DNA from: Vulcanimicrobium sp035943995
Lineage (GTDB): Bacteria > Vulcanimicrobiota > Vulcanimicrobiia > Vulcanimicrobiales > Vulcanimicrobiaceae
Direction of reading: 5' to 3'
DNA length: 64,000 nt
NCBI GenBank assembly: GCA_035943995.1
Contig: DASZBS010000002.1
Span: 27,141 to 91,140 of the forward strand
The translations under genes and the position numbers were made by a program. Positions 53,464-62,645 of the stretch are shown here, one piece after another. Under the pieces are notes generated by a model. The model did not search any database. It saw nothing but the letters and a program-made list of their open reading frames with translations, and was not told where the DNA came from. Every line of letters starts with the position of its first letter. Position 1 is the first letter of the stretch.

Positions 53464-53493
53464 CCGGGGCCCGTGGCGTACCACGGACCCCGG
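53464..53493 (-). terminator. Hairpin after the catalase gene
   Basis: 13-base arms CCGGGGCCCGTGG / CCACGGACCCCGG with a CGTA loop and one wobble, 12 bases past the catalase stop. No long U-run. Insulates the ribosomal promoter that follows immediately. Confidence 0.7.
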
Positions 53494-53504
53494 CGTTCAG
53501 CCAA

Positions 53505-55646
53505 CTAGGCCGGAACGGCCTCCAGCCCGGCCCGGTCCCAGGCTCGGTGGGCGGCGATGGCGGCCAGGAACGGCCTCGCCACGGCGGCAGCCGTCGCGCC
53601 GACGACCACGGCCGGGTCGTCGCCGCCGGCGGGCACCCCGGCTGCTGCGAGGAGGTCGGCGCCGTCGCCCACGGCGGCAAGCGCCTTGGCGTGCTTGAAC
53701 GCCTCGGCGACGAAGTGGGTCGCATCGCCGGAGGCGGCGAGCGCCTTCACGCTGGCCGCGCCGCCCGGGACGAACACCGCGTCGAACACGACGGACGGCG
53801 TGGTGACGATCGTGTGGTCAACCGGTACCGGGGCGCCGCCGTTCGCGGACTTGAGGGTGCCGAGGTGCGGCGCCAGCACCAGGCCGACGACGCCAGCCTT
53901 GTCGAGCGCCGCCTTGATCGCGGTCACCGTGGCGCCGTCGACCCCGTCGGCGGCCAGGATCGCCACCTTGCGCGATTTCGGCGTCGGCACGGCCTCCTCG
54001 CCGCCGCCGGCCATGCTCAGCGCCGGGGAGGCGGTCGCGGTCGCGCGGCCGTTCTTCGCCTTCGCGCCGTTCTTCGCACGCGAACCACCGCCGGCGGTCA
54101 GACCGAGCCCGGCGGCGACGCGCTTCGCGAGGTCGGGGTCGACGCTGACGAGCTGCTTGACCACCCGCTCGCGGATCTCGGCGCGGCCCACCTTCGCGAG
54201 CTCGAACTGGAACGCCGCGACGATATGCGCCTTCTCCACGTCGGACTGGCTGTTCCAGAACAGCGTCGCCTGCGAGAAGTGGTCCGCGAACGACGCCGCG
54301 CGCACGCGCCGCTTGTCGCCCTGCAGCCGCTCGAGGTAGCTCGCGAAGCCGCCCTGCTCGACGGGCTTCTCCTTCGGCCAGCCGCCGTCAGGCGTGTTCG
54401 GATCGTACGACGTGTTGCCGACGTGGACGTTCATCTGATGCATACCGTCGCGCTGGCCGTTGCTGAACGGGCAGACGGGACGGTTGATCGGGATCTGGTG
54501 GAAGTTCGGCCCGCCCAGCCGCGAGAGCTGCGTGTCGAGGTACGAGAAGATGCGGCCTTGCAGCAGCGGATCGTTACTGAAGTCGATCCCCGGCACGACG
54601 TGCGACACGCAGAACGCGACCTGCTCGGTCTCGGAAAAGAAGTCGTCGGGGTTGCGCGTGAGCGTCATCTTGCCGATGCGCCGTACCGGCACCAGCTCTT
54701 CGGGGATGAGCTTGGTCGGATCGAGCACGTCGAAATCGAACTTGTCCGCGTCCGCGTCGCTGAACAATTGCACGCCCAGCTCGAACTCGGGGTACTCGCC
54801 GGTCTGATCGCCCTTCTCGATCGCTTCCCAGAGATCGCGGCGGTGGAAGTCGGAGTCTTTGCCGGCGAGCTTCTGCGCTTCATCCCACACCAGCGAATGC
54901 ATCCCGAGCACCGGCTTCCAGTGGAACTTCACGAACGTCGCGCGGCCTTTCGCATCGATGAAGCGGTACGTGTGCACGCCGAAGCCTTCCATCATGCGCA
55001 GGCTGCGCGGGATGGCGCGGTCGGACATCAGCCACATCACCATGTGCGTGGCTTCCGGTGCGAGCGAGATGAAGTCCCAGAACGTGTCGTGCGCCGACGA
55101 CGCCTGCGGCATCTCGTTGCGCGGCTCGGGCTTCACCGCGTGCACGAAATCCGGGAACTTGATCGCGTCCTGGATGAAGAACACGGGCATGTTGTTGCCG
55201 ACGAGGTCGTAGTTGCCGTCCTGCGTGTAGAACTTCACGGCGAAGCCGCGCACGTCGCGCACGGTGTCGGCCGAACCGCGCGAGCCGCCGACGGTCGAAA
55301 AGCGCACGAACACCGGCGTCTTCACCGCGGGGTCTTGCAGAAAGCCGGCGCGCGTGTACTTCGCCATCGACTCGTACACTTGGAAGTAGCCGTGCGCGCC
55401 GGAGCCGCGCGCGTGCACGACGCGTTCGGGGATCCGCTCGTGATCGAAGTGCGTGATCTTCTCGCGCAGGATGAAGTCTTCGAGCAGCGTCGGCCCGCGC
55501 TCGCCCGCGCGCAGCGAGTTCTGATTGTCCGCGATCGGGACGCCTTGGTTCGTCGTGAGGTCTGCGCCGGTCGCGTCGACGCGAAACGCGTCGATTCCAG
55601 TGCCGGCAGGGCCTCGGCTGGTGCCGTTGCGTGATTTCTTCGCCAT
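53505..55646 (-). CDS. katE: Large-subunit haem catalase (KatE/HPII type)
   Basis: 713 residues from ATG 55646. The catalase core is complete: RVVHARGSGAHG (distal His), TPVFVRFSTVGGSRGSADT, GNYDLVGNNMPVFF (distal Asn), and RIFSYLDTQLSRLGGPNFHQIPINRP (haem-ligand Tyr). Residues about 560-713 form the flavodoxin/DJ-1-like C-terminal domain of large catalases (KSRKVAILAADGVDGATVTAI, DAVFVPGGAASVKAL), after a linker of Ala/Gly/Lys. Breaks down hydrogen peroxide in the cytoplasm. It is divergent from the NUDIX-type regulator. Confidence 0.97.
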   Translation of the reverse strand: MAKKSRNGTSRGPAGTGIDAFRVDATGADLTTNQGVPIADNQNSLRAGERGPTLLEDFILREKITHFDHERIPERVVHARGSGAHGYFQVYESMAKYTRAGFLQDPAVKTPVFVRFSTVGGSRGSADTVRDVRGFAVKFYTQDGNYDLVGNNMPVFFIQDAIKFPDFVHAVKPEPRNEMPQASSAHDTFWDFISLAPEATHMVMWLMSDRAIPRSLRMMEGFGVHTYRFIDAKGRATFVKFHWKPVLGMHSLVWDEAQKLAGKDSDFHRRDLWEAIEKGDQTGEYPEFELGVQLFSDADADKFDFDVLDPTKLIPEELVPVRRIGKMTLTRNPDDFFSETEQVAFCVSHVVPGIDFSNDPLLQGRIFSYLDTQLSRLGGPNFHQIPINRPVCPFSNGQRDGMHQMNVHVGNTSYDPNTPDGGWPKEKPVEQGGFASYLERLQGDKRRVRAASFADHFSQATLFWNSQSDVEKAHIVAAFQFELAKVGRAEIRERVVKQLVSVDPDLAKRVAAGLGLTAGGGSRAKNGAKAKNGRATATASPALSMAGGGEEAVPTPKSRKVAILAADGVDGATVTAIKAALDKAGVVGLVLAPHLGTLKSANGGAPVPVDHTIVTTPSVVFDAVFVPGGAASVKALAASGDATHFVAEAFKHAKALAAVGDGADLLAAAGVPAGGDDPAVVVGATAAAVARPFLAAIAAHRAWDRAGLEAVPA

Positions 55647-55731
55647 CGCGACTCGCATCCCCGATTTGAAGCGCGCGCAACCACGCTTGCATGCCGCGGG
55701 ACGCGGCGCGCGGCGCGCGAACCGGCCCGAG

Positions 55732-56637
55732 GTGGAGCTCGCCGTCGCGCTCGACGCGGTCATCGTAGCCGTCTCCGAGGACGAGCCGCGCGTCCTCGTG
55801 CGCCTTCCGGGCGAGGCGCTGCCGGCCGGGCCGTTCGATCCCGCGGCCGATCCGACGCTCGAGATGGGGCTGCGCCGCTGGGTGACCGAGCAGACGCAGC
55901 TGGAGCTCGGCCACGTCGAGCAGCTCTACACGTTCGGCGACCGCGACCGCGACCCGCGCCGCCCCGGCGGGCCGCGCATGCTGTCGATCGCGTACCTCGC
56001 GTTCGTCCGCGAGAGCGCGCCGCGCGGCAGCGCGGACGCGCGCTGGCGCGGGTGGTACGCATACTTTCCGTGGGAGGACTGGCGCGCGGGGCGGCCGGCG
56101 TTCGTCGACGACGTCGTGCTGCCCGCGGTCGGCGCGTGGGTCGCGGCCGCGGCCGGCGACGAGCGCAAAGCGCGCGAACGGCGAGCGCGGCGCTGCACCG
56201 GCACACGCCGCGTCGCGTGGAATCCGGAGCTGGTGCTGGAGCGGTACGAGCTCTTCTGGGAGATCGGCCTGGTCGCCGAGTCGCGCGCGCCGGCCGCGCG
56301 AACGCTCGGCGAGCCGATGGCGCTCGACCACCGGCGCATCCTCGCGACCGCGATCGGCCGTGTCCGCGGCGCGCTGGCCTACCGCCCCGTCGTGTTCGAG
56401 CTGCTGCCGGCGACGTTCACGCTGTTCCAGTTGCAGCGCACGGTCGAAGCGCTGGCCGGGGTGCGCCTCCACAAGGGCAACTTCCGGCGGCTGGTCGTCG
56501 ACGGCAACCTCGTGGAGCCGACCGGCGAGCGCGCCTGCGAGGGTCCGGGGCGGCCGGCGGCCCGGTATCAATTCCGCCGCGACGTCGTGGCGGAAAGGAA
56601 TATACTCGGAGTGAGTATAAGTCCGCCCTCGAAATGA
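55732..56637 (+). CDS. NrtR-like NUDIX-domain transcriptional regulator
   Basis: About 301 residues from GTG 55732 (TTG 55666 is in frame but would take most of the catalase promoter). The N-terminal half is NUDIX-like (LALDAVIVAVSEDEPRVLVRLPG, MGLRRWVTEQTQLELGHVEQLYTFGDRDRDP), with the catalytic Nudix box eroded, as in NrtR regulators. The C-terminal winged helix is FELLPATFTLFQLQRTVEALAGVRLHKGNFRRLVV. NrtR proteins sense ADP-ribose and repress NAD metabolism or niacin uptake. It overlaps the MFS gene by four bases. Confidence 0.82.
   Translation: MELAVALDAVIVAVSEDEPRVLVRLPGEALPAGPFDPAADPTLEMGLRRWVTEQTQLELGHVEQLYTFGDRDRDPRRPGGPRMLSIAYLAFVRESAPRGSADARWRGWYAYFPWEDWRAGRPAFVDDVVLPAVGAWVAAAAGDERKARERRARRCTGTRRVAWNPELVLERYELFWEIGLVAESRAPAARTLGEPMALDHRRILATAIGRVRGALAYRPVVFELLPATFTLFQLQRTVEALAGVRLHKGNFRRLVVDGNLVEPTGERACEGPGRPAARYQFRRDVVAERNILGVSISPPSK
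56601..56619. promoter_or_regulatory. TATACTC-N5-GAGTATA inverted repeat
   Basis: A 7-bp perfect inverted repeat in the last codons of the NUDIX-type regulator, 15 bases before the MFS start. Candidate operator or mRNA structure controlling the transporter. Confidence 0.4.
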
Positions 56638-57917
56638 CGTTTCAACGCAAGCTCCTCCTGGCCGCCGGCGGCGGCTGGCTGTTCGACGCGATGGACCTGC
56701 TGCTCGTGGGCACCGTCGTCGCGGCGGTGGGCCGCGAGTGGCACCTCTCCAAACCCGTCGTCGGCGGCATCATCACCGCGAACCTCATCGGCATGTTCCT
56801 CGGCGCGTCGCTGAGCGGGATCGTCGCCGACCGGTTCGGCCGCAAGGCGGTGTTCATGTGGACGCTGCTCGCCTACAGCCTGCTGACCGGGGTGTCCGCG
56901 CTGGCGTGGTCGGCCGCGTCGCTCGCGCTGATCCGTTTCTTCGCCGGCGTCGGCTTGGGCGGCGAGCTGCCGGTCGCGAGCACGCTCGTCAGCGAGTTCG
57001 CGCCGAAGGAACGGCGCGGCCGCACGATCGTGCTGCTGGAAAGTTTCTGGGCGTACGGCACGGTGCTCGCCGCGCTGATCGGCGCGGTCGTGGTGCCGAC
57101 CGCGGGCTGGCGCGTCGCGCTGCTGATCGGGGTGCTGCCGGCGCTGTACGTGTTCGTGATCCGGCGCGCGATCCCGGAGTCGCCGCGGTTCTTGCTCGCG
57201 AACGGTCGCGCGGCCGAGTCGCGCGAGGTCGCGCGCATCGCCGGCATCGCGAACGAAGCGCCGTCGCGCGCGCCGCGCGCGACGCTGCGCGATCTGTTCG
57301 CGCCCGCGTTCGCAAAGCGCACGGTGATGCTGTGGCTGCTGTGGATTGCGCTCGTCGTGTCGTACTACGGCATCTTCACGTGGCTGCCGTCGCTGTTGCT
57401 CGCGAAGGGCTTCACGCTGCGCGAGGCGCTGTGGCTCAACCTCGCGATCGCGGTCTTCCAGATCCCGGGCTACTACGCGGCGGCAGCGCTGGTCGACCGC
57501 GTCGGGCGCAAGCCGACGCTGGTCGCGTTCCTCGCGTGCGCGGCGATCGGCTCGTTCTTCTTCGCGGGCGCGACGCTCGCGGCGCAGCCGTCGGTCGCGG
57601 CCGTGATCGGCTGGGGCGCGGTGATCGCCTTCTTCAACCTCGGCGCGTGGGGCGTGACCTATACGTACACGCCGGAGCAATATCCGACGGCGATCCGCGC
57701 GAGCGGCGCCGGGCTCGCGGCCGGCGCGGGACGCTTGGTCGGCGCGTTCGGACCCGCGCTCGTCGGCGCGATGCTGTACCGGTTCGGCTCGCCGTACTCG
57801 GTCTTCGTGGTGTTCGCGTGCGTGATGCTCGGCGGCGCACTGGTCGTGCTGGTGCTGGGCGACGAGACACGCGGCAAGAGCCTCGAAGAGCTGAGCGAAA
57901 CGCGGCTCGCCGCATGA
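56634..57917 (+). CDS. MFS transporter, NiaP-like (niacin or aromatic acid carrier)
   Basis: 427 residues, 12 membrane segments. The start, GGGWLFDAMDLLLVGTVVAAVGREW, contains the FDAMD motif of the aromatic acid:H+ symporter group, to which NiaP belongs. GIVADRFGRKAVF is the MFS loop 2-3 signature, FFAGVGLGGELPVASTLVSEFAPKERRGR the other family motif. Overlap with an NrtR-like regulator gene (ATGA) favours niacin as substrate, but a benzoate-like acid is also possible given the aromatic genes elsewhere. Confidence 0.8.
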   Translation: MTFQRKLLLAAGGGWLFDAMDLLLVGTVVAAVGREWHLSKPVVGGIITANLIGMFLGASLSGIVADRFGRKAVFMWTLLAYSLLTGVSALAWSAASLALIRFFAGVGLGGELPVASTLVSEFAPKERRGRTIVLLESFWAYGTVLAALIGAVVVPTAGWRVALLIGVLPALYVFVIRRAIPESPRFLLANGRAAESREVARIAGIANEAPSRAPRATLRDLFAPAFAKRTVMLWLLWIALVVSYYGIFTWLPSLLLAKGFTLREALWLNLAIAVFQIPGYYAAAALVDRVGRKPTLVAFLACAAIGSFFFAGATLAAQPSVAAVIGWGAVIAFFNLGAWGVTYTYTPEQYPTAIRASGAGLAAGAGRLVGAFGPALVGAMLYRFGSPYSVFVVFACVMLGGALVVLVLGDETRGKSLEELSETRLAA

Positions 57918-57932
57918 CGCGTTGAGAGGGGC

Positions 57933-58418
57933 ATGAAGCCTCTGGCCACGGCCGCAATCCTGAGCCTCGCGATCATGCCGTCCTTCGCATCCGCCGAGAT
58001 GCCGGCGACGATCCGCGGCGTCGTCTACTCATGCGACACGGGGGCGCCGGTTGCCGGGGTGTACGTGCGGCTCCGCGCGATGGATGGCGGAAGCGTGAAC
58101 GCGCTGTGGACCGATGCGCGCGGAACGTTCGCACAAGTCGGCATGGCGCCGGGCAGATACATCGTGTTTGTCGGCGGTTCGGTGCGGGGCTCGACGATGA
58201 TGCACGCCCGCCCGGCGTCAAGGATGGCGCGCGTCGACACCGACGACGTCCTGGACCTTCGGCTCGGCACGCAGTTGATCGCGGTCCCGCCGCGGCCCGA
58301 TCTCACGAGCATCAGCAACGCGCATGCGACGCGGGCGCTCGACGAAGCGGAACCGATTTGCGACGCACCGCTCGTTCCGTCGGCGCCGACGACGACGGAT
58401 CGCTACGTCATCCACTAG
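57933..58418 (+). CDS. Secreted carboxypeptidase-regulatory-like protein
   Basis: 161 residues with a signal peptide (ATAAILSLAIMPSFASAE) and one beta-sandwich domain of the carboxypeptidase-regulatory type: IRGVVYSCDTGAPVAGVYVRLRA, then TDARGTFAQVGMAPGRYIVFV. The Pro/Thr-rich end has no domain. Role unknown; it is between the MFS and the macro-domain genes on the same strand. Confidence 0.7.
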   Translation: MKPLATAAILSLAIMPSFASAEMPATIRGVVYSCDTGAPVAGVYVRLRAMDGGSVNALWTDARGTFAQVGMAPGRYIVFVGGSVRGSTMMHARPASRMARVDTDDVLDLRLGTQLIAVPPRPDLTSISNAHATRALDEAEPICDAPLVPSAPTTTDRYVIH

Positions 58419-58943
58419 ATGAACCTGCGCGAGCGCATCGAGGTCGTTCGCGCAGACATCACGTCGCTCGCCGTCGACGCGATCGTCAACGCGGCAAACA
58501 GCGGGCTGCGCGGCGGCGGCGGCGTCGACGGCGCGATCCACCGCGCGGCAGGACCGGAATTGCTGCAAGCGTGCCGCGCGCTCGGCGGTTGTCCGACGGG
58601 TGAAGTGCGCGTGACGCCCGGCTTCCGCCTGAAAGCGAAGCACGTGATCCACGCGGTCGGTCCTGTCTGGCACGGCGGCGACTCCGGCGAACCAGTGCTG
58701 CTGGCGAGCGCGTATCGCGCAGCGCTGCTGGCCGCCGAGGAGTTCGGCGCGCACGAGGTTGCGTTCCCGGCGATTAGCACCGGCGTGTATGGATATCCGC
58801 TCGACGCCGCGACGACGATTGCAGTTGAAACGGTCTCTTCGTTCCTGCGCGATCACGCGACACCGGAGCGCGTGATCTTCTGCTGCTTCAACGAAGCCAC
58901 GGAAAGCACATATGGCCGCACGCTCGGAGGGATCGGTGTTTGA
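58419..58943 (+). CDS. Macro-domain protein (O-acetyl-ADP-ribose deacetylase-like)
   Basis: 174 residues, one macro domain. IEVVRADITSLAVDAIVNAANSGLRGGGGVDGAIHRAAG is the ADP-ribose site with the NAANS and GGGGVDGAIH motifs of the YmdB/MacroD group, and FPAISTGVYGYPLD the second. It hydrolyses O-acetyl-ADP-ribose or removes ADP-ribose from proteins. Location two genes from an NrtR-like regulator (an ADP-ribose sensor) is suggestive of NAD/ADP-ribose metabolism. Confidence 0.93.
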   Translation: MNLRERIEVVRADITSLAVDAIVNAANSGLRGGGGVDGAIHRAAGPELLQACRALGGCPTGEVRVTPGFRLKAKHVIHAVGPVWHGGDSGEPVLLASAYRAALLAAEEFGAHEVAFPAISTGVYGYPLDAATTIAVETVSSFLRDHATPERVIFCCFNEATESTYGRTLGGIGV

Positions 58944-59160
58944 GACGGTGTCAGCGAGCGCTTCGATCGTCCCACCCGGGGCGAGGCAAGTACCGCCCCG
59001 ACGGCCGGTACCGGCGGCATACAAGCGCAATTAAGGGAGCGGTGCCCCCACGGTTCAGCGCTGGGGCGGCCTCGCCGGCGGCGGAGCGGCTGGCTTCCAG
59101 CCTTCGTGCAGCTGACTATTGGAGGGCGGCGGCGGCGGGACGGCCGAGGTGGGCTGGGGT

Positions 59161-59931
59161 TTATCGGGCACTTGGGTGTTCCTCACACGATAGCTTTATC
59201 GCGGTGCCGGTACGGAATGGACCGCTCTGTACTCGACAGTTTACCACAGTCTTGGGCTGCGGGTGGTCGCTTAGATGCATCGCGAAATGGATTAAGATCG
59301 CGAAAACCGCCAGTACAAGGCAGCCCTGCGCTACTGTCCAGGCGACCGGGTCAAACCGTCGTAGTCGCGCCAGTTCGACTGACGCTCGATTGTATTCTTC
59401 TGCCAGGCTTAGCGCTACGTGGAATCGCGATTTCGAAGCATATGCGGCGAGCGGCGAAACGTACGCGGAGGCGCTCGGATGTGACCGTAACTTCGGACGT
59501 ACGATATAGAGGCAGCTTATAAGCGCACCAAACGCGGCGGCGATCGTGAGATACAGAAACGGCCCGGGCTGAATATGCGTCTTATCGCCTTGCGTGCTTG
59601 CGAAAACCGTCAACAGCCCGGCTCCGCCCGCAAGAAAGCCGGTGAGCCACGTTGCCTTTCCCTCGATCCGACTGTTGCTTTCGAGCCAACCGTCATAGTC
59701 GCGCCGAGATTCTTCGAGCAGGAACAGAGCAGTGTCCGGCTCGTCATCCGGGAAGTCGGGATAGAGAGACCACAACTTTTGTGCTGCTGCGTCTCGTTCA
59801 TCGGCAGTTGGCGTTGAGGTCGGCAATGTATCACGACGTTGCTTATTGAAGAGCCACGACACAATACCGATCCAAGTCAAACCTAGAATTGCGGCCCACC
59901 ACAAAGCAGCGGGAATCGACGTTAAACTCAC
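59161..59931 (-). CDS. Hypothetical membrane protein
   Basis: 256 residues with an N-terminal membrane helix (LWWAAILGLTWIGIVSWLF), an acidic segment (DFPDDEPDTALFLLEESRRDYDGWLESNSRIEGKA), two closely spaced helices (about 95-111 and 125-145), a helical basic region and a last hydrophobic helix near 205-220. The layout is faintly like SLATT-type membrane effectors, but no nucleotidyltransferase or other partner adjoins it. Function unknown. Confidence 0.6.
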   Translation of the reverse strand: MSLTSIPAALWWAAILGLTWIGIVSWLFNKQRRDTLPTSTPTADERDAAAQKLWSLYPDFPDDEPDTALFLLEESRRDYDGWLESNSRIEGKATWLTGFLAGGAGLLTVFASTQGDKTHIQPGPFLYLTIAAAFGALISCLYIVRPKLRSHPSASAYVSPLAAYASKSRFHVALSLAEEYNRASVELARLRRFDPVAWTVAQGCLVLAVFAILIHFAMHLSDHPQPKTVVNCRVQSGPFRTGTAIKLSCEEHPSAR

Positions 59932-60088
59932 CGAGCTAAGTCCAGCCCACGACTCGCGACTGTCTAGATCTCTGTTTCAACCATCTCACGCCTAACGTAT
60001 CACGCGCTCTCCGGCGGCAACAAGGGCGTGCTCGTTCAAACGGCCGTCTTGGACCAGGAGCGGCGCGCGGGCGACCGAAGCCGCATCC

Positions 60089-61318
60089 ATGAGCACGACC
60101 GCGAACCCCGACACGCACCGCGCCACCGTCCCGGCGCCCTCGCCCACCGACTTCCTGGGGATCGACGCGCTGCTCACCGACGACGAGCGCTTGATCCGCG
60201 ACACCGTGCGCGCGTTCGTGCGCGACCGCGTACTGCCGAACATCGCAGGGTGGTTCGAAGACCACACGTTCCCGCGCTCGATGGCCAAGGAGCTCGGCGA
60301 CCTCGGCTTGCTCGGCATGCACCTGCACGGCTACGGCTGCGCGGGGACGAGCGCGGTCGCGTACGGTCTCGCGTGCCTCGAACTCGAAGCCGGGGACTCG
60401 GGCTTCCGCTCGTTCGTGTCCGTGCAAGGGTCGCTCGCGATGTACGCGATCTGGGCGCACGGTTCCGAGGAGCAGAAACAGACCTGGCTGCCGCGCATGG
60501 CGGCGGGCGAGGCGCTTGGGTGCTTCGGCTTGACCGAGCCCGACTTCGGCAGCGATCCCGGCGGGATGCGCACGGTCGCGCGCCGCTCGGGCTCCGACTA
60601 CGTGCTCAACGGCACGAAGGCGTGGATCACCAACGGCGGCATCGCCGACGTCGCGATCGTGTGGGCGCGCACCGATCCCGACGACGGCCCGCGCAGCGGA
60701 ACCGTGCGCGGCTTCGTCGTGCCGACCACCACCAAGGGCTTCTCGACGCGCAACATCGAGCGCAAGCTGTCGCTGCGCGCGTCGGTCACGTCGGAACTGA
60801 TTCTCGAGGACGTGCGCTTACCGGCCGACGCGATCTTGCCGAACGTCAGCGGCCTGCGCGGACCGCTCTCGTGCCTGAACGAGGCACGCTACGGCATCGT
60901 GTGGGGCGCGCTCGGCGCGGGCCGCGCGTGCTACGAAAGCGCGCTGGAGTACGCGAAGACGCGCGTGCAGTTCGGCAAGCCGATCGCGGCGTTCCAGATC
61001 ACGCAAGAGAAGCTCGTCAACATGATGCTCGAGATCAACAAGGGACTGCTCACCGCGCTGCACATCGGCCGCTTGAAAGATCAGGGGAAAGCGCACTCGT
61101 CGCACGTGTCGTTCGGCAAGCTCAACAACGTGCGCGAAGCGCTCGCGGTCTGCCGCGAAGCGCGCACGATCCTCGGCGCAAGCGGGATCACGCTGGAATA
61201 CCCGGTGATCCGCCACATGAACAACTTGGAGAGCGTGCTCACCTACGAAGGCACGAGCGAGATCCACACGCTCATCTTGGGTCAGGCGATCACGGGCGAA
61301 GCCGCGTTCGGCGGCTAG
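60089..61318 (+). CDS. Acyl-CoA dehydrogenase, glutaryl-CoA dehydrogenase-like
   Basis: 409 residues. ALGCFGLTEPDFGSDPGGMRTVARR is the FAD/substrate loop, YVLNGTKAWITNGGIADVAIVWAR follows, then ESALEYAKTRVQFGKPIAAFQITQEKL and LTYEGTSEIHTLILG, whose Glu is the catalytic base. The layout and GMRT-like loop are those of glutaryl-CoA dehydrogenases, which oxidise and decarboxylate glutaryl-CoA to crotonyl-CoA; glutaryl-CoA is an intermediate of anaerobic aromatic and lysine breakdown. No adjacent partner genes. Confidence 0.85.
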   Translation: MSTTANPDTHRATVPAPSPTDFLGIDALLTDDERLIRDTVRAFVRDRVLPNIAGWFEDHTFPRSMAKELGDLGLLGMHLHGYGCAGTSAVAYGLACLELEAGDSGFRSFVSVQGSLAMYAIWAHGSEEQKQTWLPRMAAGEALGCFGLTEPDFGSDPGGMRTVARRSGSDYVLNGTKAWITNGGIADVAIVWARTDPDDGPRSGTVRGFVVPTTTKGFSTRNIERKLSLRASVTSELILEDVRLPADAILPNVSGLRGPLSCLNEARYGIVWGALGAGRACYESALEYAKTRVQFGKPIAAFQITQEKLVNMMLEINKGLLTALHIGRLKDQGKAHSSHVSFGKLNNVREALAVCREARTILGASGITLEYPVIRHMNNLESVLTYEGTSEIHTLILGQAITGEAAFGG

Positions 61319-61329
61319 ATTCGTCGCGT

Positions 61330-62247
61330 CTAACGCTCGATGACCGAGTGCGCGAGCGCATCGCGATCGGCGACGAGATCGATCGCGGTGATGCGATCGT
61401 CCGTGATCCGAAAGCGGAACGCAACGCGCACCTCGCCTGCATGCATCCACACCGCTCCCGGGTTGCCGTCGATGAATGCCGGCTGCGCAGCATTCGCACG
61501 TCCGGAGAAGGTCCGGGCAATCGCATCCGCGCCTTCGACACCAGCCTGCAGATCATTCTCCCAGTACGCCGCGCCGCCCATCGCCGCCACCGCCGGATCC
61601 GCGCGAAGCGTTGCTGCCGGATCGAGCAGCGCAAGCAGCGCCGAGAAGTTTCCCGCCCGCGCGGCTTCAAGAAACGCGCGCACGAGCTCGTCGTTTCGCT
61701 GCGTTACGGCATCACGGCCGGCGGATGCGCCGCGCACGCGGCGGCGCGCCCGGCTTGCGAGCTGCCGCGCCGCCTCGGGCGCCCTTCCGACGATCGCGGC
61801 GATGTCGTCGAAGGGCACGTCGAACATGTCGTGCAGCACGAATGCGATGCGCTCAGCCGGCGGCAGCGCGTCGAGCAGGATCAGCATGGCCACGCCGATC
61901 GAATCGGCAAGAACCGCTTCTTCCTCGGGGCGTTCGCCGGGAGCGATTGCTACGACGTCGTGACGCGGATCATCCGGCGTGAACTCCTCGCGCCGGCTTT
62001 CGCGCCATTTCAGCGCATCGAGGCAGACGCGCGCAACGACCGTCGTGAGCCAGCCTTCGAGGTTCGCAACACGCGCGACGTCCGCGCGGCTGACCCGCAG
62101 CCAGCTCTCCTGCAGCGCGTCGTCGGATTCGGCAGCCGACCCCAGTATCCGTCGCGCAATGCGCTGCAAGCGCGGCCTGGCCGCTTCGAAGCGCTCGGCG
62201 AGCCACTCCGCGTCCTCCAATGAATCCCCTCCGGCGGAGCCCGTCAC
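61330..62247 (-). CDS. ECF sigma factor with SnoaL-like C-terminal domain
   Basis: 305 residues from GTG 62247. Sigma region 2 (QRIARRILGSAAESDDALQESWLRVSR) and region 4 (LLDALPPAERIAFVLHDMFDVPFDDIAAIVGRAPEAARQLASRARRRV) are clear, followed by a SnoaL/NTF2-like domain of about 115 residues. This is the ECF41/SigJ type, whose C-terminal domain takes the place of an anti-sigma factor. It is divergent from the small VOC-family gene across 46 bases. Confidence 0.92.
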   Translation of the reverse strand: MTGSAGGDSLEDAEWLAERFEAARPRLQRIARRILGSAAESDDALQESWLRVSRADVARVANLEGWLTTVVARVCLDALKWRESRREEFTPDDPRHDVVAIAPGERPEEEAVLADSIGVAMLILLDALPPAERIAFVLHDMFDVPFDDIAAIVGRAPEAARQLASRARRRVRGASAGRDAVTQRNDELVRAFLEAARAGNFSALLALLDPAATLRADPAVAAMGGAAYWENDLQAGVEGADAIARTFSGRANAAQPAFIDGNPGAVWMHAGEVRVAFRFRITDDRITAIDLVADRDALAHSVIER

Positions 62248-62293
62248 GTTTCACCCCCCTCGATCCGTCATAAGATAGAAGGAGTATACAATC

Positions 62294-62638
62294 TTGAAGG
62301 ACGTCTCCCTGATCGTCTATCCGGCAGCGGATCTCACCGCGGCCAAGCAATTCTTTCGTGAGCTCATCGGCACCGACCCCTACGCCGATTCACCCCACTA
62401 CGTCGGCTATAAGAGCGGCGATATCGAAATCGGACTCGTACCGAGCGGAAATACGGCCGAAGCGGGCGCGCTCGCCTACTGGACGGTGAGCGACATTGCG
62501 GCGAGCGTGAAATCGCTGGTCGCCGCGGGCGGCACGGTTGTGCAAGAGGTTACCGACGTCGCCTACGGACTACTGGTCGCCACCGTCAAAGATCCCAACG
62601 GCGCGACCGTGGGATTACGACAATTTCCGAAAAGCTAA
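62294..62638 (+). CDS. VOC-superfamily (glyoxalase/bleomycin-resistance-like) protein
   Basis: 114 residues from TTG 62294, with AAGGAG about ten bases ahead. VSLIVYPAADLTAAKQFFRELIG, PHYVGYKSGDIEIGLVP, and ATVKDPNGATVGLRQFPKS form the paired beta-alpha-beta units. Metal residues are not fully conserved by eye. Small VOC proteins near ECF41-type sigma factors are frequent partners, but no target site has been checked. Confidence 0.85.
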   Translation: MKDVSLIVYPAADLTAAKQFFRELIGTDPYADSPHYVGYKSGDIEIGLVPSGNTAEAGALAYWTVSDIAASVKSLVAAGGTVVQEVTDVAYGLLVATVKDPNGATVGLRQFPKS

Positions 62639-62645
62639 GACGACG

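Noticed and set aside
52821..55634. A 937-codon open frame on the plus strand across rplC and catalase
   Set aside because: Antisense to rplC and katE, both certain; composition is typical of a shadow frame.
59161..59931. SLATT-type anti-phage effector
   Set aside because: Only a loose resemblance in membrane layout and no partner gene.
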